From NCBI GenBank assembly GCA_902602515.1, contig CACKRG010000001.1, forward strand, positions 309,504-373,503: a stretch of DNA of 64,000 bases, in the 5' to 3' direction. Numbering within the stretch: position 1 is the stretch's first letter; each line of letters opens with the position of its first letter. Made by a program: the position numbers and the translations under genes. The stretch is from an uncultured Alphaproteobacteria bacterium (GTDB taxonomy: Bacteria; Pseudomonadota; Alphaproteobacteria; HIMB59; GCA-002718135). A model generated the notes under the pieces. It saw only the letters and a program-made list of their open reading frames with translations, was not told the DNA's origin and ran no database searches. Below, piece by piece: positions 45,666 through 53,650 of the stretch.

Positions 45666-46756
45666 ATAGCTAAACCAGTATCTCCATGGAACAAATAAGT
45701 TCTATCTAAATTTAATGCAAATTCTAAATCATCATTAGAATTTACTAATTCAGGCGTAAACATTCTGCTTACAACTTCTGTGTTACCTAAGTTTGTAAAA
45801 ATCAAAGTTTCTGTTCCAAGTGGTTCAGCAAGATTAACCTTAGATTTCAAACTCCATGAATTTTTTGGTTTCTGGCCAAATTTTAGTGGAACAATATCTT
45901 CTGCCCTAAAACCAAAACAGATTCTTTGTCCTTCAGCTAAGGAATTTATTTTATGTTTTGGAACTAATACTGAAATACCATCATTGGTTTCCATATAAAG
46001 TTCACCTGAAATATTAGTTATTTTAGCTTCAATCATATTCATTGAGGGTGATCCAATAAATGTTGCAACAAATTTAGTTGCTGGTTTTTCAAATAATTCA
46101 AGTGGTGTTCCTATTTGCTCGATTACTCCATCTTTCATTATAACTATCCGATCGGCGAGAGTCATAGCTTCAACTTGATCATGAGTTACATAGATAACTG
46201 TCGTTTTTAACTTTTGGTGAAGTTTTTTAATTTCAGTCCTCATTTGTGTTCTTAATTTAGCATCAAGATTTGATAATGGCTCATCAAACAAAAAGGCGTC
46301 AGGTCGTCTTACAATTGCTCTTCCCATTGCTACTCTCTGTCTTTGTCCTCCCGAAAGCTGAGAAGGTTTTCTTTTTCGCAGTTCTTCTAAACCCAAAATT
46401 TGTACAGCCTCTTTGACTCTAGTTTCAATTTCTTCTTTGTCTTCCTTTGCTATTTTAAGACTGAATCCTAAATTTTCCTCAACAGTCATGTGCGGATATA
46501 AGGCATAATTTTGAAAAACCATTGATATGTTTCTGTCTTTTGGATCTTTTTCGTTAACAACTTGATCTCCAATATAAATTTCTCCTCCACTAATTTCCTC
46601 TAAACCAGCTATCATTCTTAAAGTTGTAGATTTACCACACCCTGAAGGCCCAACTAAAACAAGAAATTCATTATGTGGAATATCCAAGTTCATATTTTGT
46701 ACAGCTATTACATCACCATATTTTTTAGTTATATTTTTTAGTTTTACCTCTGCCAT
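45662..46756 (-). CDS. CUT1-type ABC transporter ATP-binding protein (MalK/UgpC family)
   Basis: A 364-residue ATPase with Walker A GPSGCGKST (residues 37-45), signature LSGGQRQRVAMGRAIV, Walker B FLFDEPLSNLDAKLR and the H-loop YVTHDQVEAM, followed by a C-terminal regulatory TOBE domain (from about residue 235, with ICFGFRAEDI). This is the MalK/UgpC type that powers CUT1 carbohydrate importers. It starts 1 base before the permease stop region and is followed by the RraA-type gene with a 4-base overlap. Confidence 0.92.
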   Translation of the reverse strand: MAEVKLKNITKKYGDVIAVQNMNLDIPHNEFLVLVGPSGCGKSTTLRMIAGLEEISGGEIYIGDQVVNEKDPKDRNISMVFQNYALYPHMTVEENLGFSLKIAKEDKEEIETRVKEAVQILGLEELRKRKPSQLSGGQRQRVAMGRAIVRRPDAFLFDEPLSNLDAKLRTQMRTEIKKLHQKLKTTVIYVTHDQVEAMTLADRIVIMKDGVIEQIGTPLELFEKPATKFVATFIGSPSMNMIEAKITNISGELYMETNDGISVLVPKHKINSLAEGQRICFGFRAEDIVPLKFGQKPKNSWSLKSKVNLAEPLGTETLIFTNLGNTEVVSRMFTPELVNSNDDLEFALNLDRTYLFHGDTGLAI

Positions 46757-46757
46757 T

Positions 46758-47597
46758 TTAACCTTTTACTCCTCCAAATGTTAAACCAGAAACTAAATGT
46801 TTTTGAACAATGAATGTGAGAATTAATGCAGGAATTATCATTACAACTGCTATAGCACACATACCTGCCCAATTTATTGTAAATTCATCTAAATAATCCA
46901 TCATCCCAATTGGTAAAGTTTTTGAATGAACCGTTCGAGTTATAATTGATGCTAAAGCATATTCATTCCATGATAATAAAAAAGCAAAGATTGCGGCCGC
47001 ACCTATTCCAGGTCCTGCTAATGGTAATTCAACATTCCAAAAGGCTTGCAATCTTGTACATCCATCTGTTCTTGCAACTTCTGACATTTCTTTTGGTATT
47101 TGCCTAAAAAAACCATCAGTCAACCAAATAGTAAATGGAACATTCATTGCTACATAAACGAGAATGACTCCAAATGAAGTATTAATAATTCCAATTTTAG
47201 CGAATAGTATGAATAGTGGTAAACTCAATGAAATTCCAGGTACTGCTCTTGCTAGCATTAGGCTTAAGAAAATTGAATTTTTTCCTCTAAAATTAAATCT
47301 TGCAAAAGCATAGCCACCCATCATCCCAATTGTAATTGCTATTACTGTACTAACTGAAGAAATTATTACAGAATTCATTAAATATTTAAATGCAGGGACA
47401 GACACATAACCATTAATACTAAACATTTGTGTAAATTGATGAATTGTCCATCTATCAGGTATCCAATTTGCCGGTTTTGATAATATTTCAGGATTAGGAC
47501 GAAACGCACTAACAAATATCCATATGCCAGGTAAACAAATAAGTATTAAGAGAAAAAGAACTAATAACCAAAAAGCAATTTTTTTTATCTGTTTCAT
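46758..47597 (-). CDS. CUT1-type carbohydrate ABC transporter permease (MalG/UgpE family)
   Basis: A 279-residue inner-membrane permease with six hydrophobic segments. The cytoplasmic EAA loop reads EVARTDGCTRLQAFWNVELPLAGPG, which contacts the ATPase. The C-terminal GLTFGGVKG ending is typical of MalG-type subunits. It overlaps its partner permease by 1 base, and the pair forms the channel of the importer encoded from 50989 to 45662. Confidence 0.92.
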   Translation of the reverse strand: MKQIKKIAFWLLVLFLLILICLPGIWIFVSAFRPNPEILSKPANWIPDRWTIHQFTQMFSINGYVSVPAFKYLMNSVIISSVSTVIAITIGMMGGYAFARFNFRGKNSIFLSLMLARAVPGISLSLPLFILFAKIGIINTSFGVILVYVAMNVPFTIWLTDGFFRQIPKEMSEVARTDGCTRLQAFWNVELPLAGPGIGAAAIFAFLLSWNEYALASIITRTVHSKTLPIGMMDYLDEFTINWAGMCAIAVVMIIPALILTFIVQKHLVSGLTFGGVKG

Positions 47598-48487
47598 TAT
47601 TGCTGTCCTAAATCTCTTCTTGCAGCAACAAGTTTAGTAAAAAAATAATATGTAAATGCAATGGATAAAATAATTGAAACATATGACATTGCATTAGCAA
47701 AACCCATATTAGCATCTTTGTACCCTATTCTAGCAATCATTGTCCAAATCAATTCTGTTCGCATTGCTGGTCCACCACCAGTCATTATATGAACAATATC
47801 ATAAGCTCTTCCAACATCTAAAGATCTAATTGTGAGTGCTATAAAAATAAATGGCATTAAAAATGGAAGTGTAATATTTTTAAAAACCTGCCAACTGTTG
47901 CAACCATCAACCCTTGCTGCTTCAATTGGATCCCTGGGTATGCCTAATAACCCTGCTAACAGGAGAATTGCAAATATAGAAGTGTTTGCCCATATTTCTG
48001 CAACCATAATTGATCCCATGGCAAGATATTTATCAATTAACCAAGGTATTGCAGACTCATAACCGAATAAATACAAAAAGTTATTTAATAATCCAATATT
48101 ATCATTGAATATATATTTCCACTGAAACCCTACTAGGATTGGTGAAAACATCATTGGAAACATCATTATAGTTCTTAATGTTCTTTGGCCCCATGTAATT
48201 TTGTTTATTAATAGTGCAATTCCTAGACCAAACAATAATTCTAAGTTTAAAACTACTGCTAGAAATAAAATTGTTCGTCCAAAAGCATACCAAAACTTAG
48301 TATTATCTATTAATCTTTCATAATTACGTAATCCTACAAAATTAAAAAGACTGTCAGGTCTAGTAAGTTTGTATGAAGTAAAACTAGTATAAAAAGAAAA
48401 TATTAAAGGTATAATAATTACAAAACCTATTGCTAAAATAGATGGTAAAATTAAAATAAATGGACCGCTAAAAAATTTCCTACTCAT
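47597..48487 (-). CDS. CUT1-type carbohydrate ABC transporter permease (MalF/UgpA family)
   Basis: A 296-residue permease with six hydrophobic segments and the EAA loop EAARVDGCNSWQVFKNITLPFLMP. FVGLRNYERLI in the first third is the typical MalF/UgpA block before the second helix. It starts directly after the Gfo/Idh/MocA stop (no gap), so the oxidoreductase gene sits inside the transporter operon, between the binding protein and the permeases. Confidence 0.92.
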   Translation of the reverse strand: MSRKFFSGPFILILPSILAIGFVIIIPLIFSFYTSFTSYKLTRPDSLFNFVGLRNYERLIDNTKFWYAFGRTILFLAVVLNLELLFGLGIALLINKITWGQRTLRTIMMFPMMFSPILVGFQWKYIFNDNIGLLNNFLYLFGYESAIPWLIDKYLAMGSIMVAEIWANTSIFAILLLAGLLGIPRDPIEAARVDGCNSWQVFKNITLPFLMPFIFIALTIRSLDVGRAYDIVHIMTGGGPAMRTELIWTMIARIGYKDANMGFANAMSYVSIILSIAFTYYFFTKLVAARRDLGQQ

Positions 48488-49567
48488 TTATTCAGCGTAA
48501 TCTACCTTTAATCCTCCAGACTCACTGGATATTCCACATGAATCAACAACTGCCATAGTATCAATGGAGTCGTCTATAGATGTAATAAGTTTATTGTCTT
48601 CTCCATTTTTAAATCTTTGCATATTAGACATAACTCCAATGAAAGCATCAGGAAACCATTTTCCATTAATATCAAATTTAATCCAATCAGTATTTTCAGT
48701 TTTAATTTCTAGCTCCTCTGGTTCTCCATTTGGATAATCAAGTAATAAACCTAAAGTCATTTTTGCTGCACCTTTTGTTCCCTCTAATCTAATGTATGCA
48801 TCTTGGTTTTTTCTTCCAAAAGAATGGCAATGATTTATTGTCATGCAGCATCTAATTTGATCACCATAATTAAAAATTGCACTTGTTCTGCAGTCAGCCA
48901 ATTCACTAACTTTTGGATGTTTTACAGATTGACAATATAAACTTTTAGGATTTCCTAAAACAGATCGTATCCAATCAATATAATGAATTGAATGTAATGG
49001 AACTTCAACTCGATCTAAAGTTTTTAAGAATGGCCATAACTCCCATGGTGTATGTACATTTACATGTACTTCCAGCTCAACTAAATCTCCTAATAAATTT
49101 TGTCTAATTGCCTCATAAACTGGGAGCATAATTGGACTAAATCTTAATTGAAAATTCATACAAGCTTTTATATTTTTTTGATGGCAAATTTTTCTAATTT
49201 TGTTTCCTTCTTCAAGAGATCTTCCTAATGGTTTTTGAAATATTGCAAAAATATTTTCAGGGAGCTTTTCTACAACTTCTAATAAGATAGCAGGTGGTAA
49301 TGCTAAATCAAAAATACAATTTGAATTTTCAAAAGATTCATCTAAAGAATCATAAACTTTTTTGATATTAAAATCCTTTGCAAGTTCAACGGCTTTCTTT
49401 TTATCAACATCATATAATCCAATTACTTCAAACTCAGCCTTTTTATATGCTGGTAAATGTGCATCTTTAACAATACCTCCAGTACCTATTATTACAATAG
49501 GGTTATTCTTTGATGGCTTAGGCCAAGTTTGACTAAAATTTTTGATTTTTAATTCTTGATCATTCAT
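48488..49567 (-). CDS. Gfo/Idh/MocA family oxidoreductase within a sugar ABC operon
   Basis: A 359-residue protein with an N-terminal Rossmann fold (PIVIIGTGGIVKDAHLPAY) and the family EKP position reading FQKPLGRSLEEG, so Glu is replaced by Gln while the Lys is kept. The C-terminal domain holds RVEVPLHSIHYIDWIRSVLG, with His pairs likely in the active site. It is translated between the binding protein and the permeases, after a 12-base-pair hairpin. Members interconvert alcohol and keto groups of sugars or inositols; the likely substrate is the imported sugar or a product of it. Confidence 0.83.
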   Translation of the reverse strand: MNDQELKIKNFSQTWPKPSKNNPIVIIGTGGIVKDAHLPAYKKAEFEVIGLYDVDKKKAVELAKDFNIKKVYDSLDESFENSNCIFDLALPPAILLEVVEKLPENIFAIFQKPLGRSLEEGNKIRKICHQKNIKACMNFQLRFSPIMLPVYEAIRQNLLGDLVELEVHVNVHTPWELWPFLKTLDRVEVPLHSIHYIDWIRSVLGNPKSLYCQSVKHPKVSELADCRTSAIFNYGDQIRCCMTINHCHSFGRKNQDAYIRLEGTKGAAKMTLGLLLDYPNGEPEELEIKTENTDWIKFDINGKWFPDAFIGVMSNMQRFKNGEDNKLITSIDDSIDTMAVVDSCGISSESGGLKVDYAE

Positions 49568-49596
49568 AATTTAAAGTTTTCTTGTGATGAAAGAAT

Positions 49597-49626
49597 GACT
49601 ACTCCTTAATTTAATAAGGAGTAGTC
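49597..49626 (-). terminator. 12-base-pair stem-loop after the CUT1 binding-protein gene
   Basis: GACTACTCCTTA (49597-49608) and TAAGGAGTAGTC (49615-49626) are perfectly complementary around a six-base loop. The hairpin lies 10 bases after the binding-protein stop and before the oxidoreductase ATG. The bases after it on the minus strand (ATTCTTTC) are not a strong U-tract, so mRNA-end stabilisation is at least as likely as termination. Confidence 0.72.
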
Positions 49627-49636
49627 TTGCAAATGC

Positions 49637-50989
49637 TTAGTAATAACCAGCGTCTTGCATTAAATAATCAGTCTCTTTAGCTGCAGCATCCAAAGCTTCC
49701 TTCACAGATTTATCTCCAACAATTGCAGCTTGCAATTCAGGAAAAATTATATTTGAAAAAGGAATCCATTCTGGAATTAATGGTGGAGTAAATGCATCTT
49801 CTGCCATTGAAGCAGAAAAAGTTGAGAATAAATCACTCATAAAAGCATTTCCTTCTGCATCCATTTCTGAAGCAATATCCTCCCATACTCTAGTCATTGT
49901 AGGAAGTTTACCACCTCTCGCTTCATGCATTTGAGCTTCATGATTAGTTAAAATCCAAATCAAAGAAGCTGCTGCTTCGAGATTTTCTTCAGGGCAACCA
50001 TTTAAAATAGAGTAAGTGTGAGATCCAGACCAACCGCCTCTTTTTCCGCCTGAACCCATAGGGAACCTAACAAGTCCTACATCTCCTCCAATTTTGGAAT
50101 CAGCACTATTAAAGTACGCACCCCATCCTCCCCAATCAAGGTTAAGTGCAACAGTTCCACTAGCGAATCCTAAACCAGTTTCATCCCAAAGGTAATTAAG
50201 AACACCAGCAGGGACTGCTTGAGCGTTGTAAAGATCAACGAACCATTGAAGAGCTCTTTGACCTGCTTCATCGTTAAATACAGGTCTCATGCCTTCGTCA
50301 AATAATGCTCCACCTTCAGCAATTACAAGCTCATAGAAACGGCCTGTGATTGCCTCTTCTTTTCCTACATACTGTGTACCATAGAAATTTGGAGGATCTG
50401 ACCAAAAGATAGCTTGTTCCTTCCATTGCTCTAAAGTTTCTGGCGGGGCTAAATCGTAACCATATTCAGCTTTAAATCTTTTTTTATTGTCCTCATCTTC
50501 ATATATACTTTTTATATACCAAAGATTGCTCACATCACTGTGCTGAGGTAACTGAACTAATCTACCATCAACAGTTGAGTGATCTAATACAAGTGGAACA
50601 AACTCAGCTAGAAAATCTTTAGGCACAATACCATTAAGATCTCTATAGATATCACCATATTGAGTTGCAAAACTTGTGTGATTTGAAACTACACAATAAC
50701 TTATATTACCTGCTGCAATATCTTGTTTAATTTCTTTATCTAACTCAAAGTGACTTTTCTTTGATAGTATAGAAACTTTACCTCCAGTTTTTGCTTCCCA
50801 TATAGGAATCATTACCTCATAAAGTGGATCATAAGGTGCACCACCTATAAGTTTAACATCTAGTGTGATTCCACTAAAATCTCCCCAGATAGCTACTTTG
50901 TCATTTGGAAAATTTTCATCAACAGCAAAGGCACTAAATGGAAGAGTTAATAATGAAAAAACAACTAAAAAATTTTTTAAAAATTTCAT
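49637..50989 (-). CDS. Carbohydrate-binding protein of CUT1 ABC transporter (family 1)
   Basis: A 450-residue binding protein with a signal peptide (LTLPFSAFA before VDENFP). The mature part has the two-lobe family 1 pattern, including SGTVALNLDWGGWGAYFN and GSHTYSILNGCPEENLEAAASLIWILTNHE. A GGAGG site lies 5 bases before the ATG. It is the first gene of the operon that continues with oxidoreductase, two permeases, ATPase and RraA. Because it abuts a mutarotase gene and the fucose operon, L-fucose or a fucose-containing glycan fragment is a reasonable but unproven ligand. Confidence 0.9.
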   Translation of the reverse strand: MKFLKNFLVVFSLLTLPFSAFAVDENFPNDKVAIWGDFSGITLDVKLIGGAPYDPLYEVMIPIWEAKTGGKVSILSKKSHFELDKEIKQDIAAGNISYCVVSNHTSFATQYGDIYRDLNGIVPKDFLAEFVPLVLDHSTVDGRLVQLPQHSDVSNLWYIKSIYEDEDNKKRFKAEYGYDLAPPETLEQWKEQAIFWSDPPNFYGTQYVGKEEAITGRFYELVIAEGGALFDEGMRPVFNDEAGQRALQWFVDLYNAQAVPAGVLNYLWDETGLGFASGTVALNLDWGGWGAYFNSADSKIGGDVGLVRFPMGSGGKRGGWSGSHTYSILNGCPEENLEAAASLIWILTNHEAQMHEARGGKLPTMTRVWEDIASEMDAEGNAFMSDLFSTFSASMAEDAFTPPLIPEWIPFSNIIFPELQAAIVGDKSVKEALDAAAKETDYLMQDAGYY

Positions 50990-51063
50990 ATTTCCTCCAA
51001 TTTATGAATTAATACTACACGCAAACAAGATTTTTAAAAGAGAAATTGTGATCTTTTTTTGGT

Positions 51064-51083
51064 TATAATATTAGATTCTAATA
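51064..51083 (+). promoter_or_regulatory. Consensus -10 box next to a 15-base palindrome (candidate operator)
   Basis: In the 187-base divergent gap between the CUT1 operon and the mutarotase operon, a perfect TATAAT (51064-51069) is followed at once by TATTAGATTCTAATA (51069-51083), a perfect palindrome with seven-base arms about a central T. No TTGACA-like box stands 16-18 bases upstream. The position at a likely start site would suit a repressor, but both motifs are A+T-rich and could be chance. Confidence 0.35.
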
Positions 51084-51176
51084 CAAAAAAATTTATAAAA
51101 ACTATAAATTTGAGTTGATTTATTATTAAACATTAAATTTATTTAATTGGTAATTAATTTAATTGATGAGGAAGTT

Positions 51177-51503
51177 ATGACTGAAAGATATGCTATGGCT
51201 GTAAGATTGAAAGAGGAAAAAAAAGATTTTTATATAAGTAATCATGCTAATGTATGGCCAGAAGTTTTGAGTGAATTAAAAAAAATTAAGATTAAAAATT
51301 ATAGTATTTATTTAAAAGAAGATTTTATGTTTGGTTATCTTGAATATGACGGAAATAATTTTAATAAAGATATGGAAGAGATGCAAAAAATTCCAATTGT
51401 AGATAAGTGGACAAAGTTAATGATAGATTGTTTCAATCCATTTCCAAATAATGAAGATAACAATTCATGGGTAATGATGGATGAAATTTTTTACATGGAA
51501 TAA
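51177..51503 (+). CDS. rhaM: L-rhamnose/L-fucose mutarotase (RhaM family)
   Basis: The product is 108 residues from the ATG at 51177, chosen because GAGGAAG (51168-51174) precedes it and the family N-terminus is MxxRYAMxxRLKxE; ten codons upstream are open but lie before the ribosome binding site. YISNHANVWPEVLSELKKIKIKNYSIYL matches the RhaM signature, including His in HANVWPE and the Tyr of NYSI. The enzyme interconverts alpha and beta anomers of L-rhamnose, and relatives act on L-fucose. Beside a fucose catabolic operon the latter use is inferred. The C-terminus is about ten residues longer than many relatives. Confidence 0.85.
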   Translation: MTERYAMAVRLKEEKKDFYISNHANVWPEVLSELKKIKIKNYSIYLKEDFMFGYLEYDGNNFNKDMEEMQKIPIVDKWTKLMIDCFNPFPNNEDNNSWVMMDEIFYME

Positions 51504-51513
51504 ATGAAAAATA

Positions 51514-52689
51514 ATGTCTAAAATTAAAAAAATTGAAGTATTCTTCTTAGAATACCCTTTTCCAAAAAAATTAAATTATAAATATAGTGCAGGTGTGGTT
51601 GAAAATATGATTGTGCCTGTTGTAAAATTGACAGATAGTAACAATGATTATGGTTTAGGAGAGATTACACATGGGCAATTCACATATGAACCTATTATTG
51701 GATTAATAAAACACTTCAGCGATCTACTTAAAAATACAAATTCTGAAAATATAAATCAAGCATGGGAGAAAATGTATGGGTCTAGTGTTTTTTGGAATCG
51801 TGAAGGTATAGGAATAGGAGTCATGGGTGGTATTAACATCGCTATGTATGATTTATTAGGAAAGAGGATGAAAACACCAGTTTTCAAACTTTTGGGTGGA
51901 TTACAAAAAGAAAATATAAAAATTTATGCAAGTAATGGACTGTTTGATAATAGTAAGCAACTTTTAGAAGATGCCAAGAAAGCATATTCACTTGGATTTA
52001 GGGTATATAAAATGCGTGTAATAGATCCTGATACAATCAGTGATTTAATTAAATCATTTAATAAAAAATTTAAAAATAAAATGCAACTTATAGTAGACGC
52101 TGTTCAAGGTTCTTCAGCAAATCCGTGGGCAACTAAAGTCTCTATTAATTTAGCAAAAAAATTAGAAAGAGAGGAAATTGTATTTCTTGAAGAACCATGC
52201 AGAGTTGAAAACATAAAAGGATATAAAGACATAAAAAAGTTTTCAACTCTTAATATTGCTGGAGCGGAAAGTATACCTACAGCAAGAGCTTTTAAAAAAT
52301 ATTTAGAAGAAGATGTGTTTGATATACTTCAATTTGATATAGCAACCTCTGGTTTTATAGAGGGTAGAAGAATATGTGATTTAGCTTATGTTCATAATAA
52401 ACCAGTTGCTATTCATTCTTGGGGCAGTGCAATAAGCATAATGGCTGGAATTCACCTTGGGCTTACAGTACCTAATGTAGCTTTCACAGAATACTGTTTT
52501 ATGGATCACCCTATAAATAAAGAATTATTTGAAAATAAAAAAATAAAAATTATCAATGGATTTACTCCGAAACCTAATGGTCATGGCTTAGGTGTGCACT
52601 TCAAAGATATATTATCTAAGAAGTTTCAATACAATGAAAAAATAAATACCATGATCTCCACAAATAATGATGAGATTAAACTAAAATGA
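51514..52689 (+). CDS. Mandelate racemase/muconate lactonizing enzyme family protein
   Basis: A 391-residue enolase-superfamily enzyme. Candidate catalytic residues are Lys166 (YKMRVID, the KxR variant of the usual KxK), metal ligands Asp195 (IVDAVQG), Glu226 (FLEEPC) and Glu252 (GAESIP), and His301 (IHSWGS). GGINIAMYDLLGKRMKTPVFKLLGG is the N-terminal capping-to-barrel transition. It is not close in sequence to the two enolase-superfamily genes at 39.3-41.7 kb. It starts 10 bases after the mutarotase gene and overlaps the epimerase gene by 4. A sugar-acid dehydratase or epimerase role is likely. Confidence 0.83.
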   Translation: MSKIKKIEVFFLEYPFPKKLNYKYSAGVVENMIVPVVKLTDSNNDYGLGEITHGQFTYEPIIGLIKHFSDLLKNTNSENINQAWEKMYGSSVFWNREGIGIGVMGGINIAMYDLLGKRMKTPVFKLLGGLQKENIKIYASNGLFDNSKQLLEDAKKAYSLGFRVYKMRVIDPDTISDLIKSFNKKFKNKMQLIVDAVQGSSANPWATKVSINLAKKLEREEIVFLEEPCRVENIKGYKDIKKFSTLNIAGAESIPTARAFKKYLEEDVFDILQFDIATSGFIEGRRICDLAYVHNKPVAIHSWGSAISIMAGIHLGLTVPNVAFTEYCFMDHPINKELFENKKIKIINGFTPKPNGHGLGVHFKDILSKKFQYNEKINTMISTNNDEIKLK

Positions 52690-53648
52690 CAGTTTTAGTT
52701 ACAGGTGGTCTAGGATTTATTGGTTCTAAAGTTGTGATTCAATTACTTAAAAGAGATATTGATGTTTTAGTAACAGATCTTAATATTGAAAAAAATAAGG
52801 ATAAACTTGAAAAAAATATTTTAAAAATTGGAAAAAATAAAGATAAAGTTAAATATCAGAAATTAGATATTACAGATCACACAGAAGTTGAAAATATTTT
52901 CCAAAATATCAAAATAGACTCAGTGATTAATTTAGCATATGGAATTGGGACAATATGTGAGGAGGATCCATTACTCGCTAGTAAGATAAATATTGTTGGA
53001 ACAACTTCAATGTTTGAAATGATTGTGAAATATAAAATAAGGAGATTGGTTTTTGCAAGTAGTGAAACTGTGTATGGTGCAAATCAAGAATATTTTGGAA
53101 ATAGATCAGTAAATGAAAAAGATTATTCAGGTATTGATAATCATTTTTATACATATGGTGTTATGAAACTTTTAAATGAGTTTATGGCTGAAAAATATAT
53201 CAAGAAACACGGTTGTAGCATTGCTTATACTAGACCATCAGTTGTATTTGGATATGGCAGACAAAATACAGCTATCAATTGGGCTGAAGATTTTGCTGCT
53301 AAACCTGCATTGGGACAGCCAGCTTATTTACCTTTTTCAAAAAAAAATAAAGATAACTGGATTTACGTAGATGATTGTGCAGAGCAATTAGTTCGTTTAG
53401 CTTTAAAAGAAAATTTAAATTATTCTTGCTTTAATACAGGTGCTGAAACACTAGATGGTAACCAATTAGAAGCAGCTGTTAAAAAAATAATTCCAGATGC
53501 AAAAATCTATTTTGATGAGAATATAAAATCAACACCATTAATTGACGATCAAAATGATGAACGAATAAGAAAAGAAATAGATTTTAATCCGAGATCCTTC
53601 GAAGCAGGGGTTAGATGTCTTATAGAAGATGTGAGAGAAAGTAATTAA
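52686..53648 (+). CDS. NAD-dependent epimerase/dehydratase family protein (extended SDR)
   Basis: A 320-residue extended SDR. The cofactor loop GGLGFIGSKV (residues 7-16) is followed by VTDL, whose Asp favours NAD. ASSETVYG supplies the catalytic Ser/Thr and YTYGVMKLLNE the Tyr-x3-Lys pair. Relatives include UDP-sugar epimerases and dehydrogenases of sugar acids and lactones. In an operon with a mutarotase and an enolase-superfamily enzyme, oxidation of a free sugar or sugar acid is as likely as nucleotide-sugar epimerisation. The end is 2 bases from the next gene. Confidence 0.8.
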   Translation: MTVLVTGGLGFIGSKVVIQLLKRDIDVLVTDLNIEKNKDKLEKNILKIGKNKDKVKYQKLDITDHTEVENIFQNIKIDSVINLAYGIGTICEEDPLLASKINIVGTTSMFEMIVKYKIRRLVFASSETVYGANQEYFGNRSVNEKDYSGIDNHFYTYGVMKLLNEFMAEKYIKKHGCSIAYTRPSVVFGYGRQNTAINWAEDFAAKPALGQPAYLPFSKKNKDNWIYVDDCAEQLVRLALKENLNYSCFNTGAETLDGNQLEAAVKKIIPDAKIYFDENIKSTPLIDDQNDERIRKEIDFNPRSFEAGVRCLIEDVRESN

Positions 53649-53650
53649 AA

